Source: an uncultured bacterium
Lineage (GTDB): Bacteria; Bacillota; Clostridia; Lachnospirales; Lachnospiraceae
DNA: 15,508 nucleotides
Direction: 5' to 3'
Assembly (NCBI GenBank): GCA_947086625.1
Contig: CAMTZV010000001.1
Span: forward strand, 1-15,508
Below, piece by piece: positions 5,691-13,681 of this stretch; the stretch's first letter is position 1; each line of letters begins with the position of its first letter. The position numbers and the translations under genes are program-made. A model generated the notes under the pieces. It was not told where the DNA came from, did not search any database, and saw only the letters and a program-made list of their open reading frames with translations.

Positions 5691-6929
5691 GTGGCGGAAA
5701 ACAGACAGCTTACCGATACAAAGGGAACGAATCATGTATGGCGGAACGTGGGCGCATACCCGCTCGTTAGCTTTTCCTTCATGCTGCGGGTGGAGGGCCT
5801 GTGGGATCTGCCGTGCAAGCGGATCACAGGCATCCGTCGTGAAAATGAGTTTGACTATATACAGGAGGGCGGCTTGAACGACTACGTGCACGCGAAGCGC
5901 AAGGCGATCAGCAAGCCGTTTACCTTCCAGGTCGAGCGTTACGTGGGCGTGGATTTGCAGATTGCCGCCGACCCGCTCTCTCTTGGGACGGAGCTTGTGC
6001 TGCCGCTCATCCTGTTTGTAAATAAATATGCCGCGTGGGCTGCGAAGGACATGAAGCCGGTGCGCACGTACGCGTTTACCGGGTGCACCGTCATCGGAAA
6101 GGATTACGGGGAGCTCAACGCCGAGCAGAGCGGGCTTCTTTTGGAGACGACGACGATCTCCTACCGGGAGATGGCGTGCGTGGATATTTACGCGGACATG
6201 CAGGGTATGACGCTCAAAACGTGGAGCTTTGACGAGAAGGACCGCAGCCAGACCGGCAGCAAATATACCGGCAAATACAATAAGGAAGGAAAAGGCCCGC
6301 GCCGCTACAATCAGGCGACGTCAAATACGACGGAATTGACGAAGTCCGAGATGAGCGAACGGGCGAGCCTGTGGCCCCAAAAATCAAGCGCGCAGAAGCC
6401 GAAGACACCGGAGAAAAAGCCGGGCGATGCAAACGCGAATAAGCCGGCATCCGGGAAATGGGGCTTTGATCCGAAGGACCGCAGCCAGACCGGCAGCGGT
6501 TATACCGGAGTATATAATAAGGAAGGAAAAGGCCCGCGCAACTACAATCAGGCGGCGACGAATACGAAAGAGCCGACCCGGGCCGAGATGAACGAGCGGG
6601 CAAAGCTCTGGCCGCCGACAAAGAGCGCGCAGGAGCAAAAGGCGAAGGGCAAAGACCCGAAGGCGCGCCTGTGGCCGGGGGAGAAAAGCGCGCAGAAGCG
6701 TGGGACGCAGGGAAAAAAGCCGACGGTGCGCCTGTGGCCGAAAATGAAGAGCGCGCAGGTGCGCAAAGTAGTGGGAAAAGACCAGACGCCGCGCCTGTGG
6801 CCGGAGGAGGAAAGCGCGCAGAAGCATCAGGCACAGGGAATTGCCCCCGCGCCGCGTCTCTGGCCGAGGGTCAAGAGCGCACAGAGCATCACGCAGTATC
6901 TGGCGGACTACAAAAACCCGTTCGCGTAG
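5691..6929 (+). CDS. Second gp19-type tube protein with long repeat tail (Pvc5-like)
   Basis: Residues 1 to about 175 form a gp19-type tube domain: YPLVSFSFMLRVEGLWDLPC, ITGIRRENEFDYIQEGGLND, then KPFTFQVERYVG and a closing ISYREMACVDIYAD strand. This fits the second tube type (Pvc5/Afp5-like) found at the baseplate end of the tube. The remaining 240 residues are a low-complexity basic tail not usual for the family. It holds two 58-residue units (178-235 and 257-314) built on W-x-F-D-x-K-D-R-S-Q-T-G-S, YTG and YNKEGKGPR. After these come LWP-x-x-K-S-A-Q motifs with LWP at 227, 306, 327, 348, 369 and 390, the last five exactly 21 residues apart. The GTG start follows AGGAGGT at 8 bases. The tail may line the lumen, bind cargo or the next protein, or anchor the particle; none of this is shown. 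Confidence 0.85.
   Translation: MAENRQLTDTKGTNHVWRNVGAYPLVSFSFMLRVEGLWDLPCKRITGIRRENEFDYIQEGGLNDYVHAKRKAISKPFTFQVERYVGVDLQIAADPLSLGTELVLPLILFVNKYAAWAAKDMKPVRTYAFTGCTVIGKDYGELNAEQSGLLLETTTISYREMACVDIYADMQGMTLKTWSFDEKDRSQTGSKYTGKYNKEGKGPRRYNQATSNTTELTKSEMSERASLWPQKSSAQKPKTPEKKPGDANANKPASGKWGFDPKDRSQTGSGYTGVYNKEGKGPRNYNQAATNTKEPTRAEMNERAKLWPPTKSAQEQKAKGKDPKARLWPGEKSAQKRGTQGKKPTVRLWPKMKSAQVRKVVGKDQTPRLWPEEESAQKHQAQGIAPAPRLWPRVKSAQSITQYLADYKNPFA
6222..6884 (+). repeat. In-frame coding repeats: 174-bp units and 63-bp tandem units
   Basis: Inside the second tube gene, two 174-base units (6222-6395 and 6459-6632) encode near-identical 58-residue blocks, and five 63-base units (from about 6600 to 6884) encode the 21-residue LWP-x-x-K-S-A-Q repeats. 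Bases are kept as well as residues (for example CGCCTGTGGCCG and AGCGCGCAG recur), which suggests recent expansion by recombination or slippage. All period lengths are multiples of three, so copy number can change without breaking the frame, a setting for length variation between strains. Confidence 0.9.
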
Positions 6930-6959
6930 CCGTATGAAAACCCGGAAAGGAGGAGGGCC

Positions 6960-9026
6960 ATGCTAAAGCTGCACACACCGATTGAACTGAAAAACGACCC
7001 TTCGATCTTCACGAGAAACGATGGCTTTGCGGCACGCTTGAGCGCAAACTACGAGCAAATCGCCGCGCATCTTACGCCGGAGGATTTGCTGCATCTGATG
7101 AGCGCGCCGCCGGAGGTGTATGTGGCGGAGGGGAGCACCCACTCGCTCGTTGATCTGACGAACCATTTTCAGTCGCAGGAGATCCGGCTGAACCTCGTCA
7201 ACAATGTGTTAAACCGCGTGCTGCTGGCGGGCGAAGGGCTGACGTATCAGGATCAGGTGTTTGTGGAAAATGTGCTGCGGCGAATCGGCGTCACGGACGT
7301 CAAAGCGTTTATACAGCAGGTGCGGCTCCTGCAGCAGGAAACCGAAAACCGCAATGAGCTAATCGACCTCTATTGGGAAAACTACGAGACGTTAAGCGGG
7401 CTTATGGAGCGCTACGAGCGTGTCCGGGAGCGGGAGCCGGGGGAACAAAAGGAGCCGGAGGAGAAAAAGGAGCGGGAACGCCTCTGGCTGCACCAGCGCA
7501 TCTTTGACCGCCTGCAGACCGGGGCGCTCTACCAGCAGATGAGAAACTACACGTCCATCCGCACGGGCGATAAGCGCTTTCTCACAAGACAGGAGCTTGG
7601 GCTCGCCCAGCAGTCGGTCATGGCGGAGCACATTCTCTTAAACCGCCTGAAAAGCAGCACGGCGCGCGAGGAGCTGACGCTTGTATACAATCATCTCAAC
7701 GCGTATGAGCTCGGGGATGGCGGGGAGGAAGACGTAAAGGTGCGCACGCCGCAGCGCGTGCCGTCCGCACTGATCGAGGCGGTGCTCTTAAACGCGGTGG
7801 ACGAGATTTACGCGATCTGCTACAACGGGAAAAAGCAAAAGAACCTCTGGTATGAGCTGGCAAACGTCGTGTACGAGGCGGCGGGAGACACGCTCGAGCG
7901 GTTCGAGGCGTATCACAACCGCACCCGCATTTTGGAGAACGACAGGCGGGAATACCACACAGCCGTGCGCGAGCGTCAGCAGAAGGAGATCACGGCAGTC
8001 AAAGCCCTTTTAGAGCGGCAGAGAGACACAGGTACGCTCATGAAGGAAATGTTTGAGGAGAAACAGACGCAGCTTGTCTACCGGACAGAGGGTGAGGTGG
8101 AGGACGAGCAGACGCCCGTCGTCCACGAGGACGGGCGCGCCGCGAACGAGAATTATCTCCTGCGGGAGCGGGAGCGGCAGGAGACGGAGCATTTAAAGCA
8201 GGTCGAACGGCTGTTGCACCGGGAGCGCGAGACGGCAGGCGAACGGGAGGTTCGCGTCGTCCACGAGAGCACTCCGCCCCCGCAGCAAACGCAGGAGCCG
8301 CAGGCGCTTCGCATCGACCGGGAGCGGGCGATGGGCGACGTATTGCGGGCGATGGAGCACCCGAGGGAGGTGCTGCTCGAGTACATGAACACGGAGACGG
8401 TCGTGGAGACACAGATCAGAGAGCAGCGCGAGCGGCTGCGCGAGGTGTTCGACGAGGAGACGCTTCGCATTTTTGAGACGCTGGCGCGCTACCGCAGGCA
8501 GCCGGAGGAGCTTTTGGAGCGCGGCATGATCCTGCAGGATCCACTCGGACAGCTCGCACGGGATATCACGGCGGAACGTCTGACGCGGGAGGAAGAAAAG
8601 CTGCTCGTCCATGAGCAGACGCTTCGTGAGGAGGAGCGGGACGTCACGGATGTCCGCACGCACATCCTCCGGGAGCGCGCGCAGGAGACGCCCGTCGTCT
8701 CCGAGACGCACAGCAGCAGCGAGCGTCTGGCGCTTTTGCACCGGGTTCAGGAGACGGGCATCGACGAGGAGCTTTTGGAGGAGCTTCTTCGCACGAGCCG
8801 TCAGACAAACCGGGAGACGGCCGAGCGTCAGGAGCTTTACAACGAGCGAAACGTCGTGGAGCAGACCGTGACGAACCGCGTGAACGAGAGGAAGCTTACG
8901 GACAACGAGGAGCTGGAGGAGATACTTGGGCGCACGGTGAAGCAGCAGCTTCGCGGCATGTCCGAGCAGGTTTACCGGAAGCTGGAACAGCGGATGGATG
9001 CGGAGCGCAGACGAAGGGGAATTTAG
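6960..9026 (+). CDS. 688-residue charged helical protein, candidate tape measure or scaffold
   Basis: I do not recognise a named domain. Residues 1-150 look compact and helical (NDGFAARLSANYEQIAAHLT, then YQDQVFVENVLRRIGVTDVK), 170-330 are helical with some aromatics, and 330-688 are very rich in E, R, Q and L, as in coiled coils, ending AERRRRGI. A short motif recurs along the second half: VVHE (387, 433), LVHEQT (549), VVSET (579), VVETQ (481) and VVEQT (632). There is no signal peptide, no membrane span and only one cysteine. A strong AAAGGAGGAGGG site precedes the ATG. It lies between the repeat-tailed tube protein and the hub proteins, next to a tail-chaperone-like gene, so a length-setting (tape measure) or lumen role is plausible. 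A long fully helical form would reach roughly 100 nm at 0.15 nm per residue. A cytoplasmic scaffold is the alternative. Confidence 0.75.
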   Translation: MLKLHTPIELKNDPSIFTRNDGFAARLSANYEQIAAHLTPEDLLHLMSAPPEVYVAEGSTHSLVDLTNHFQSQEIRLNLVNNVLNRVLLAGEGLTYQDQVFVENVLRRIGVTDVKAFIQQVRLLQQETENRNELIDLYWENYETLSGLMERYERVREREPGEQKEPEEKKERERLWLHQRIFDRLQTGALYQQMRNYTSIRTGDKRFLTRQELGLAQQSVMAEHILLNRLKSSTAREELTLVYNHLNAYELGDGGEEDVKVRTPQRVPSALIEAVLLNAVDEIYAICYNGKKQKNLWYELANVVYEAAGDTLERFEAYHNRTRILENDRREYHTAVRERQQKEITAVKALLERQRDTGTLMKEMFEEKQTQLVYRTEGEVEDEQTPVVHEDGRAANENYLLRERERQETEHLKQVERLLHRERETAGEREVRVVHESTPPPQQTQEPQALRIDRERAMGDVLRAMEHPREVLLEYMNTETVVETQIREQRERLREVFDEETLRIFETLARYRRQPEELLERGMILQDPLGQLARDITAERLTREEEKLLVHEQTLREEERDVTDVRTHILRERAQETPVVSETHSSSERLALLHRVQETGIDEELLEELLRTSRQTNRETAERQELYNERNVVEQTVTNRVNERKLTDNEELEEILGRTVKQQLRGMSEQVYRKLEQRMDAERRRRGI

Positions 9027-9029
9027 CGT

Positions 9030-9908
9030 ATGGGTATCATGGACAGGGTCGGCGCGCTTGCGGGCAACGTGGCGAAGGCAAAGCTTTCGTTTCCGAAGCT
9101 TGCGGCGTCGAGCATCAACAAGGAGGAGGGCGCGCACACGGGGCTCTCGGGAATAAAGGAAGGGCTTTCCGGCGTCGCGGACGCGCTTGCGTCGGTCGAC
9201 CCGACCGGGACCGTGGCGGGGGTGACGCAGACGTTGGACGATCTGATGTTTGGGACAAAGACGCTCACCGTCCAGTTCAATCCGGCCTCGCTTTCGATCG
9301 ACGCGTACGGCGGAGGCCGCTTTCCGATCAGCAACTATTCGGCAGGCAAGGGGAATGCGCTTGGAACGCTCGATTTTGGCCCGCTGGCGGTGTACATCAA
9401 CATTTCCTACACGCTCATCTTCGACGCGACGGATATCGCGAACGCTTTTGCCTCAGACAAATTCAATCTGTCGGCGAGTTCGATCACAAAGACGGCGGTC
9501 TCCGCCATCACGTCGGCGGTCACGGGAAAGGAGTACACGGTGCGCCCGTTTGTGGAGGGCTTTCTGGCGGCGGTGCGCGACCCCGACCACCGGACGATTG
9601 TGTTCGAGTGGGGCAGGCTGCGCTATGTGGGCATTTTGAGCCGCGTGGACTGCAAGTACACGATGTTCAACCCGAACGGCGAGCCGATCCGCGCCGAGGT
9701 ACAGATCGGGATGCTCTCGGAGTCGCAGCCGCAGGAGACGTACAGCTCCGAGACGGACGAGAACGGGAACGCAAAGCCCGTCACGAAGCGCAGCAACAAC
9801 GATTATCTCGGCTACTGGACGAACCGTTACACGCAGATCGTCGACGGGAAGGACGCGCTTGTGGGGGGCACGTTGAAAAATATGGCGACGAGTCTGCTGA
9901 ATCTGTGA
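9030..9908 (+). CDS. CIS_tube-type baseplate hub protein, first paralogue (Pvc7-like, no LysM)
   Basis: The 292-residue protein carries the two landmarks of the CIS tube/Afp7-like N-terminal family: TVQFNPASLSIDA (VQFNP at 81-85) and YTMFNPNGEPIRAEV (210-224), with FVEGFLAAVRDPDHRTIVFEWG between. Such proteins join the tube to the hub in the baseplate, and the Afp7/Pvc7 type usually ends in a LysM domain. Here the end (residues 250-292) is short and shows no LysM pattern. The N-terminal 75 residues are a glycine- and serine-rich helical leader. The start ATG at 9030 lies 4 bases after the preceding stop, with AAGGGGA about 9 bases upstream; an in-frame ATG at 9039 is possible but less well spaced. 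It sits in tandem with a divergent paralogue. Confidence 0.85.
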   Translation: MGIMDRVGALAGNVAKAKLSFPKLAASSINKEEGAHTGLSGIKEGLSGVADALASVDPTGTVAGVTQTLDDLMFGTKTLTVQFNPASLSIDAYGGGRFPISNYSAGKGNALGTLDFGPLAVYINISYTLIFDATDIANAFASDKFNLSASSITKTAVSAITSAVTGKEYTVRPFVEGFLAAVRDPDHRTIVFEWGRLRYVGILSRVDCKYTMFNPNGEPIRAEVQIGMLSESQPQETYSSETDENGNAKPVTKRSNNDYLGYWTNRYTQIVDGKDALVGGTLKNMATSLLNL

Positions 9909-9960
9909 CGTCCGCGCAGAAGACTGCGGCAGGCATTGACGATAGTTAGGAGAACAGCAA

Positions 9961-10812
9961 ATGGCGATCATCCAGAACAGTCTGGTCAACAATTTTATAT
10001 CGAGCGTCACCGGAAATACGAACAAGGCGTATATCCTGCTGCGCAAAAACTATCAGGCGTCCGCGGACAGTGCGTTTGGCATGGACAGCTTAGACGTGCC
10101 GGGGCTTGGTTCGGGGCTTGACGCGCTGGCGGGACGTCTGCAGGATACGGTGGACAGCGTGACGGCGGGCGCAAAGAACGGTCTGGCGTTCACGAGCTTA
10201 AAGGATATCAAAAACGTGGCGAGCGGGGAGTTTTTGCCGGTGCAGGTGCAGTTCAACCCGGCTGCCATCTCTTTTTCGGGGACGCAGGGCAGAGTGCGCA
10301 GAGCCGGGCTGGACGGGCAGAATCAGTTTGCGCAGATGGACGTGCCGGTGGAAACGGTCATGCAGGTTTCCCTGACGTTTGACGACACGAACATCAAGGA
10401 CGCGTTTTTGTATGAAAGGCTCAACGTCACGACGGTCGGCGGCGCGCTGCAAAGCCTTGAGCAGATCGGGGCGGCGGTAAAATCCGGCGGCTACGGCGTG
10501 CAGGACATCTCGGAGGTGTTCGTCGGCGCGATGGTGCGCCCGATGACGCGCTGGATGGCGTTCGTCTGGAACAAGATGATTTTCTGGGGCGAGCTGGTCG
10601 GCGTAAACGTGCGCTACACGATGTTCAACCCGTCCGGGAGCCCGATCCGCTCAAACGTGAGCCTAAGAATCCGGCAGGACAGCCCGCCCGGGGAGACGCG
10701 CTACCAGACCGAGAAGTCGTGGGAGAAGGCGTTTGAGAAGATGTTTAAGACGAAGTACCGGACAAACGGCGCCGGCATTACGAATAAGGTATCAAATCTG
10801 TTAAACTTTTAA
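9961..10812 (+). CDS. CIS_tube-type baseplate hub protein, second paralogue
   Basis: This 283-residue protein has the same landmarks as its upstream neighbour: VQVQFNPAAISFSG (VQFNP at 96-100) and RYTMFNPSGSPIRSNVSLRI (218-237). It keeps a FVGAMVRP...MAFVWNKMIFWGELVGV core but differs widely elsewhere, so the duplication is old. It too lacks a recognisable LysM domain and ends in a basic tail with LLNF, echoing the SLLNL end of the first copy. TAGGAGA lies about 8 bases before the ATG. The 52 bases between the two genes hold no feature beyond the ribosome site. Like its partner it is expected in the baseplate, at the tube-hub junction. Two copies suggest either stacked rings or a mixed ring. 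Confidence 0.85.
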   Translation: MAIIQNSLVNNFISSVTGNTNKAYILLRKNYQASADSAFGMDSLDVPGLGSGLDALAGRLQDTVDSVTAGAKNGLAFTSLKDIKNVASGEFLPVQVQFNPAAISFSGTQGRVRRAGLDGQNQFAQMDVPVETVMQVSLTFDDTNIKDAFLYERLNVTTVGGALQSLEQIGAAVKSGGYGVQDISEVFVGAMVRPMTRWMAFVWNKMIFWGELVGVNVRYTMFNPSGSPIRSNVSLRIRQDSPPGETRYQTEKSWEKAFEKMFKTKYRTNGAGITNKVSNLLNF

Positions 10813-10824
10813 CGGGAGCAGCGC

Positions 10825-12354
10825 ATGAAGACTTACAAATTTGACGAGCTTGCAAATACATACGACCGCTTTCAGCATCCGAGGGCCGTCATCGACGTGA
10901 ACGGCAAGAGCCTGACGGACGAGCGGAAGGGCTTTCCGGTGTCGGATATCATCGTCGATCTGACGAGCGGCTTTGAGGCTTCGACCGCGGAGTTTTCGAT
11001 TTACGACGTGTTCGACAAGAACACCGGGAGCTTCCGCTATGAGAAGGTCAAAAAATACATCCTGCTCGGCTCCGCGGTGGAGGTGTACTTAGGCTACGGC
11101 GACACCGTGCGCAACGTCTTTGTCGGGGCGATCACGCGCGTCAACTTCCTGTTTGAGGAGGACTCCGTGCCGTGCATCCGCGTGACGGCGATGGACGTGA
11201 AGGGCGTCATGATGTCTGGCAGCTACGCGAGGCAGCTCAAGGCGCTCTACTACTCGGACGCGGTGCGGGAGATCCTCGAGAAGACCGCCTACGAAAAGCT
11301 GAAAATGAACCGCGTCATCCGTGACCTCGTCATCACCGACACGGCGGACAAGCTGCGGGGCGCGACGAGCGGTATTGGGCTTGGCAGTATCGCCGGGGCA
11401 GCGGGCCTTGGCGGTGTCTCCTCGGCCTTAAGTCAGGTGGAGGGTGTAAAGAGCAAGGTGGACGATACGATTTCGGGGCTGCCCGGGCCGCTCTCGGATG
11501 TGGCAGGCTCGCTGACCGACAGCCTCACGAGCATGGCGGAGGGTGCGGCCGGCGGCGCGCTCTCCTCAGCCGCAGGCGCGGCGGGTGGACTGACCGATGC
11601 GGCGGGGTCGCTTCAGAGTGCGGGCGGCGCGCTTGCGGGCGAAGCGGGCGCTGCGCTAAGCGCGGCAAAGGATGCTGCCTCCGACGTGGGCGAGGCCGCG
11701 GGGGAGGCGACGAGCTTTCTCTCCGACCGCTCGCTCGAGATGGTGGCGGAGAGCGACTACGAGTTTGTCGTGAAGGCCGCGAAGAAGAACAACTACGAAT
11801 TTTATACCGAGTGTGGGACAGTCTATTTCCGCAAGGCGAAGAGCGACACGAAGATTCTGATCTCGCTCGGGCCAAACCGGGGCCTGAAAAGCCTCGATAT
11901 CTCCTACGATCTGACGGGGCTTGTCGAGAAGGTGATCGCGCGGGGCACGGACGCCGGAAAGGCGGCGGTCATCACCGCAAAGCAGAAGCGCAGCGGGAAG
12001 CTCTCGAAGGGGAACAAGGCGAAGGCGCTCCTGAAGGGGAGCCAGAAGGTGTTTTTGGACCCGTCGATTACCTCGCAGGAGGAGGCGGACGAGCGGGCGC
12101 GCTTTCTGACCGAGGAGATGTCCTACCGGCTCGGAAGCTTAAGCTGCGACACGGTCGGGCTGCCGGAGCTGCACCCGGGGCATTTTATCAAGATGAAGGG
12201 GCTTGGGACGGAGCCGGACAACGTGTTTTACATCGACCGGGTGCGCCACGTGCTCGACGCGGGCGGAACCTTTGTCAGCGAGCTGAGCGGGAAGGCGCGC
12301 AGCGTGGAGGAGGAGACGGGCGCGGGCGCCGGTCTTGGCACATCTCTGGTTTAG
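10825..12354 (+). CDS. gp27-like hub protein (phage late control D / N-terminal VgrG half)
   Basis: A 509-residue gp27-type hub subunit, equivalent to the N-terminal half of VgrG/Pvc8, that forms the trimeric base of the spike. Typical stretches are an early PRAVIDVNGKSL, FEASTAEFSIYDVFDKNTGSF, the barrel strand VEVYLGYGDTVRNVFVGAIT, SDYEFVVKAAKKNNYEFYTE (309-328) and a final FYIDRVRHVLDAGGTFVSEL. The family domain is interrupted at about residues 176-298 by a 120-residue insert made largely of A, G, S, D and L. GGGAG lies 6 bases before the ATG. The gp5 half follows as a separate gene 25 bases later, the arrangement of phage tails rather than of fused VgrG. Confidence 0.88.
   Translation: MKTYKFDELANTYDRFQHPRAVIDVNGKSLTDERKGFPVSDIIVDLTSGFEASTAEFSIYDVFDKNTGSFRYEKVKKYILLGSAVEVYLGYGDTVRNVFVGAITRVNFLFEEDSVPCIRVTAMDVKGVMMSGSYARQLKALYYSDAVREILEKTAYEKLKMNRVIRDLVITDTADKLRGATSGIGLGSIAGAAGLGGVSSALSQVEGVKSKVDDTISGLPGPLSDVAGSLTDSLTSMAEGAAGGALSSAAGAAGGLTDAAGSLQSAGGALAGEAGAALSAAKDAASDVGEAAGEATSFLSDRSLEMVAESDYEFVVKAAKKNNYEFYTECGTVYFRKAKSDTKILISLGPNRGLKSLDISYDLTGLVEKVIARGTDAGKAAVITAKQKRSGKLSKGNKAKALLKGSQKVFLDPSITSQEEADERARFLTEEMSYRLGSLSCDTVGLPELHPGHFIKMKGLGTEPDNVFYIDRVRHVLDAGGTFVSELSGKARSVEEETGAGAGLGTSLV
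11350..11718 (+). other. Ala/Gly/Ser-rich insert inside the gp27-like gene
   Basis: The stretch encodes about 120 residues dominated by alanine, glycine, serine, leucine and aspartate (repeating patterns such as AAGGL, SSAAGAAGG, AGSL and DAASDVGEAAGEA). It interrupts the gp27 fold just before the conserved ESDYEF segment. It is in frame, and flanking homology resumes on both sides. The composition suggests amphipathic or glycine-zipper helices that could pack in the hub channel or face a membrane, but no clear transmembrane segment is present. Confidence 0.75.
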
Positions 12355-12379
12355 ACGGTCAGGCTTTTGGAGGAGTTGC

Positions 12380-13204
12380 ATGGGATTATATGACATTATG
12401 GATGAGATCGCCGCGAAGCAGGTGACGAAATCCGAGACGGGGGACAACCGGATCTTCGGCGTGGTTCTCGGGACGGTCGCGCAGAACTACGCGCCGCAGA
12501 TGCCGGGACGGGTGTGCGTGCAGATACCGATGCGCGACGCGCAGGCGAACGAGCTGCGCTGGGCGCGGGTGGCAAGCCCGGCGTCCGGGCGGGCGTGGGG
12601 GCACTATTTTCTGCCGGAGATCGGCGATCAGGTGCTGCTTGCGTTTGAGCAGGGCAGTATCGAAAAGCCCTACGTCATCGGCTGCGTGCCGAAGGATTCG
12701 ACCGCCTTTCTAAGCGGCTCGGCGAGTGCGGCGTGCGCGCCGGACAACATGAAAAAGCGCATCGTCACGCGCAACGGCAGCGCCATCGAGTTTACCGACG
12801 GCGCGGACCCGGCGGGGATGACCGACAAGCTGAGCATTCACACGGCGCAGGGGCTTCACGAGATCGAGCTTGACAACGAGCGGGGGCGTATCACGATCAC
12901 AGACGGCACCGGCCAGAACCGCATCAAGATCAACACGACGCAGGGCACGATGAACATCGACGCGGCGACCCGGCTGACGATCTCGGTCGGGGAGTCGATC
13001 AAGCTGACGATGAACGGCACGAGCGGAGCCGTAAGCCTCACCTGCACGAAGCTGAAAATTAATGCGTCCGGCTCGGCAAAGGTGGAGACGGCGGGGCGCA
13101 TGGCGCTCTCGGGCGGCAACGTCTCGATCGACGCCTCCTCGATGCTGAAGGCCGCGAGCGCGGGGCTGACGAGCGTCGGGGGCTCGCCCGTGAAAATTGG
13201 GTAA
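12380..13204 (+). CDS. gp5-like spike protein (phage baseplate assembly protein V)
   Basis: The 274-residue protein has a gp5/VgrG OB-fold at residues 25-103 (FGVVLGTVAQNYAPQMPGRV, then LRWARVASP and GHYFLPEIGDQVLLAFEQGS, ending PYVIGCV). From about residue 125 there is a strand-rich repetitive region with alternating hydrophobic residues (ITITDGTGQNRIKINTTQGT, TRLTISVGESIKLTM, then SIDASS), as in the triple beta-helix spike. It is expected to form the trimer needle that carries the PAAR-like tip. No lysozyme domain is present. The ATG at 12380 is chosen over an in-frame ATG at 12335 because GGAGGAG lies just upstream and the earlier start overlaps the gp27 gene. Overlap-free and 25 bases from its gp27 partner, it is surely co-translated. 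Confidence 0.88.
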   Translation: MGLYDIMDEIAAKQVTKSETGDNRIFGVVLGTVAQNYAPQMPGRVCVQIPMRDAQANELRWARVASPASGRAWGHYFLPEIGDQVLLAFEQGSIEKPYVIGCVPKDSTAFLSGSASAACAPDNMKKRIVTRNGSAIEFTDGADPAGMTDKLSIHTAQGLHEIELDNERGRITITDGTGQNRIKINTTQGTMNIDAATRLTISVGESIKLTMNGTSGAVSLTCTKLKINASGSAKVETAGRMALSGGNVSIDASSMLKAASAGLTSVGGSPVKIG

Positions 13205-13231
13205 GGCAATATAATTAGGAGGGCATCGCAG

Positions 13232-13681
13232 ATGGAAGAGCGATTTTTGGGAACCGGCATGAAATTCCCGCCGCAGGTCAACCCGACGACCGGGCGGTTC
13301 GCGACGGTGTCGGGGAAGGAGAGCATACGGGAGAGCATCTATCTGATTTTGATGACGCAAAAGCGCGAGCGGTTTATGAATCCGACCTACGGGAGCGGCA
13401 TTATGGGCTATACGTTCGCCTCGACGGACGAGACGCTGCTCACCGTGATGGCGGCGCAGATCACCTCGGATATTTTGCGGTGCGAGCCGCGGGTCGGGGA
13501 CGTGTCGGTCACGATGGATAAGGAGAGCAAGCCGGGATGCCTGTTTATCAATATCGATTATACGATTATCGCGGAAGGCAGCGCGGACAATATGGTTTTT
13601 CCGTTCTATCTGAACGGGGAGCCGGAAGAAGAGAGTGGAGTTTATGAGACAATCGACGACGATTACATCGAACAATTATGA
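13232..13681 (+). CDS. gp25-like baseplate wedge protein (GPW/gp25, Pvc9-like)
   Basis: This 149-residue protein has the gp25/GpW family layout: an ESIRESIYLILMTQKRERFM helix (30-49), the P-x-Y-G-S-G-I segment (51-57), a central helix with ITSDILRCEPRV (EPR at 85-87) and a final strand with FINIDYTIIA. In contractile machines gp25 sits in the wedge and nucleates sheath assembly through its handshake with the sheath. AGGAGGG lies about 8 bases before the ATG. The C-terminal tail is acidic (E-E-E at 132-134, then DDDY), and its last 38 bases overlap the start of the next gene, implying coupled translation. Confidence 0.93.
   Translation: MEERFLGTGMKFPPQVNPTTGRFATVSGKESIRESIYLILMTQKRERFMNPTYGSGIMGYTFASTDETLLTVMAAQITSDILRCEPRVGDVSVTMDKESKPGCLFINIDYTIIAEGSADNMVFPFYLNGEPEEESGVYETIDDDYIEQL

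Noticed and set aside
8193..9137. Long antisense open frame of 314 residues opposite the 688-residue protein
   Set aside because: A shadow of the GC-rich, E/R-rich codons on the + strand. It has no ribosome site, shows leucine/arginine-rich shadow composition, and spans the junction of two well supported genes.
12710..13675. Antisense open frame of 321 residues opposite the spike and gp25 genes
   Set aside because: The + strand genes here are clearly recognised. The antisense product is R/H-rich low-complexity sequence typical of shadows.
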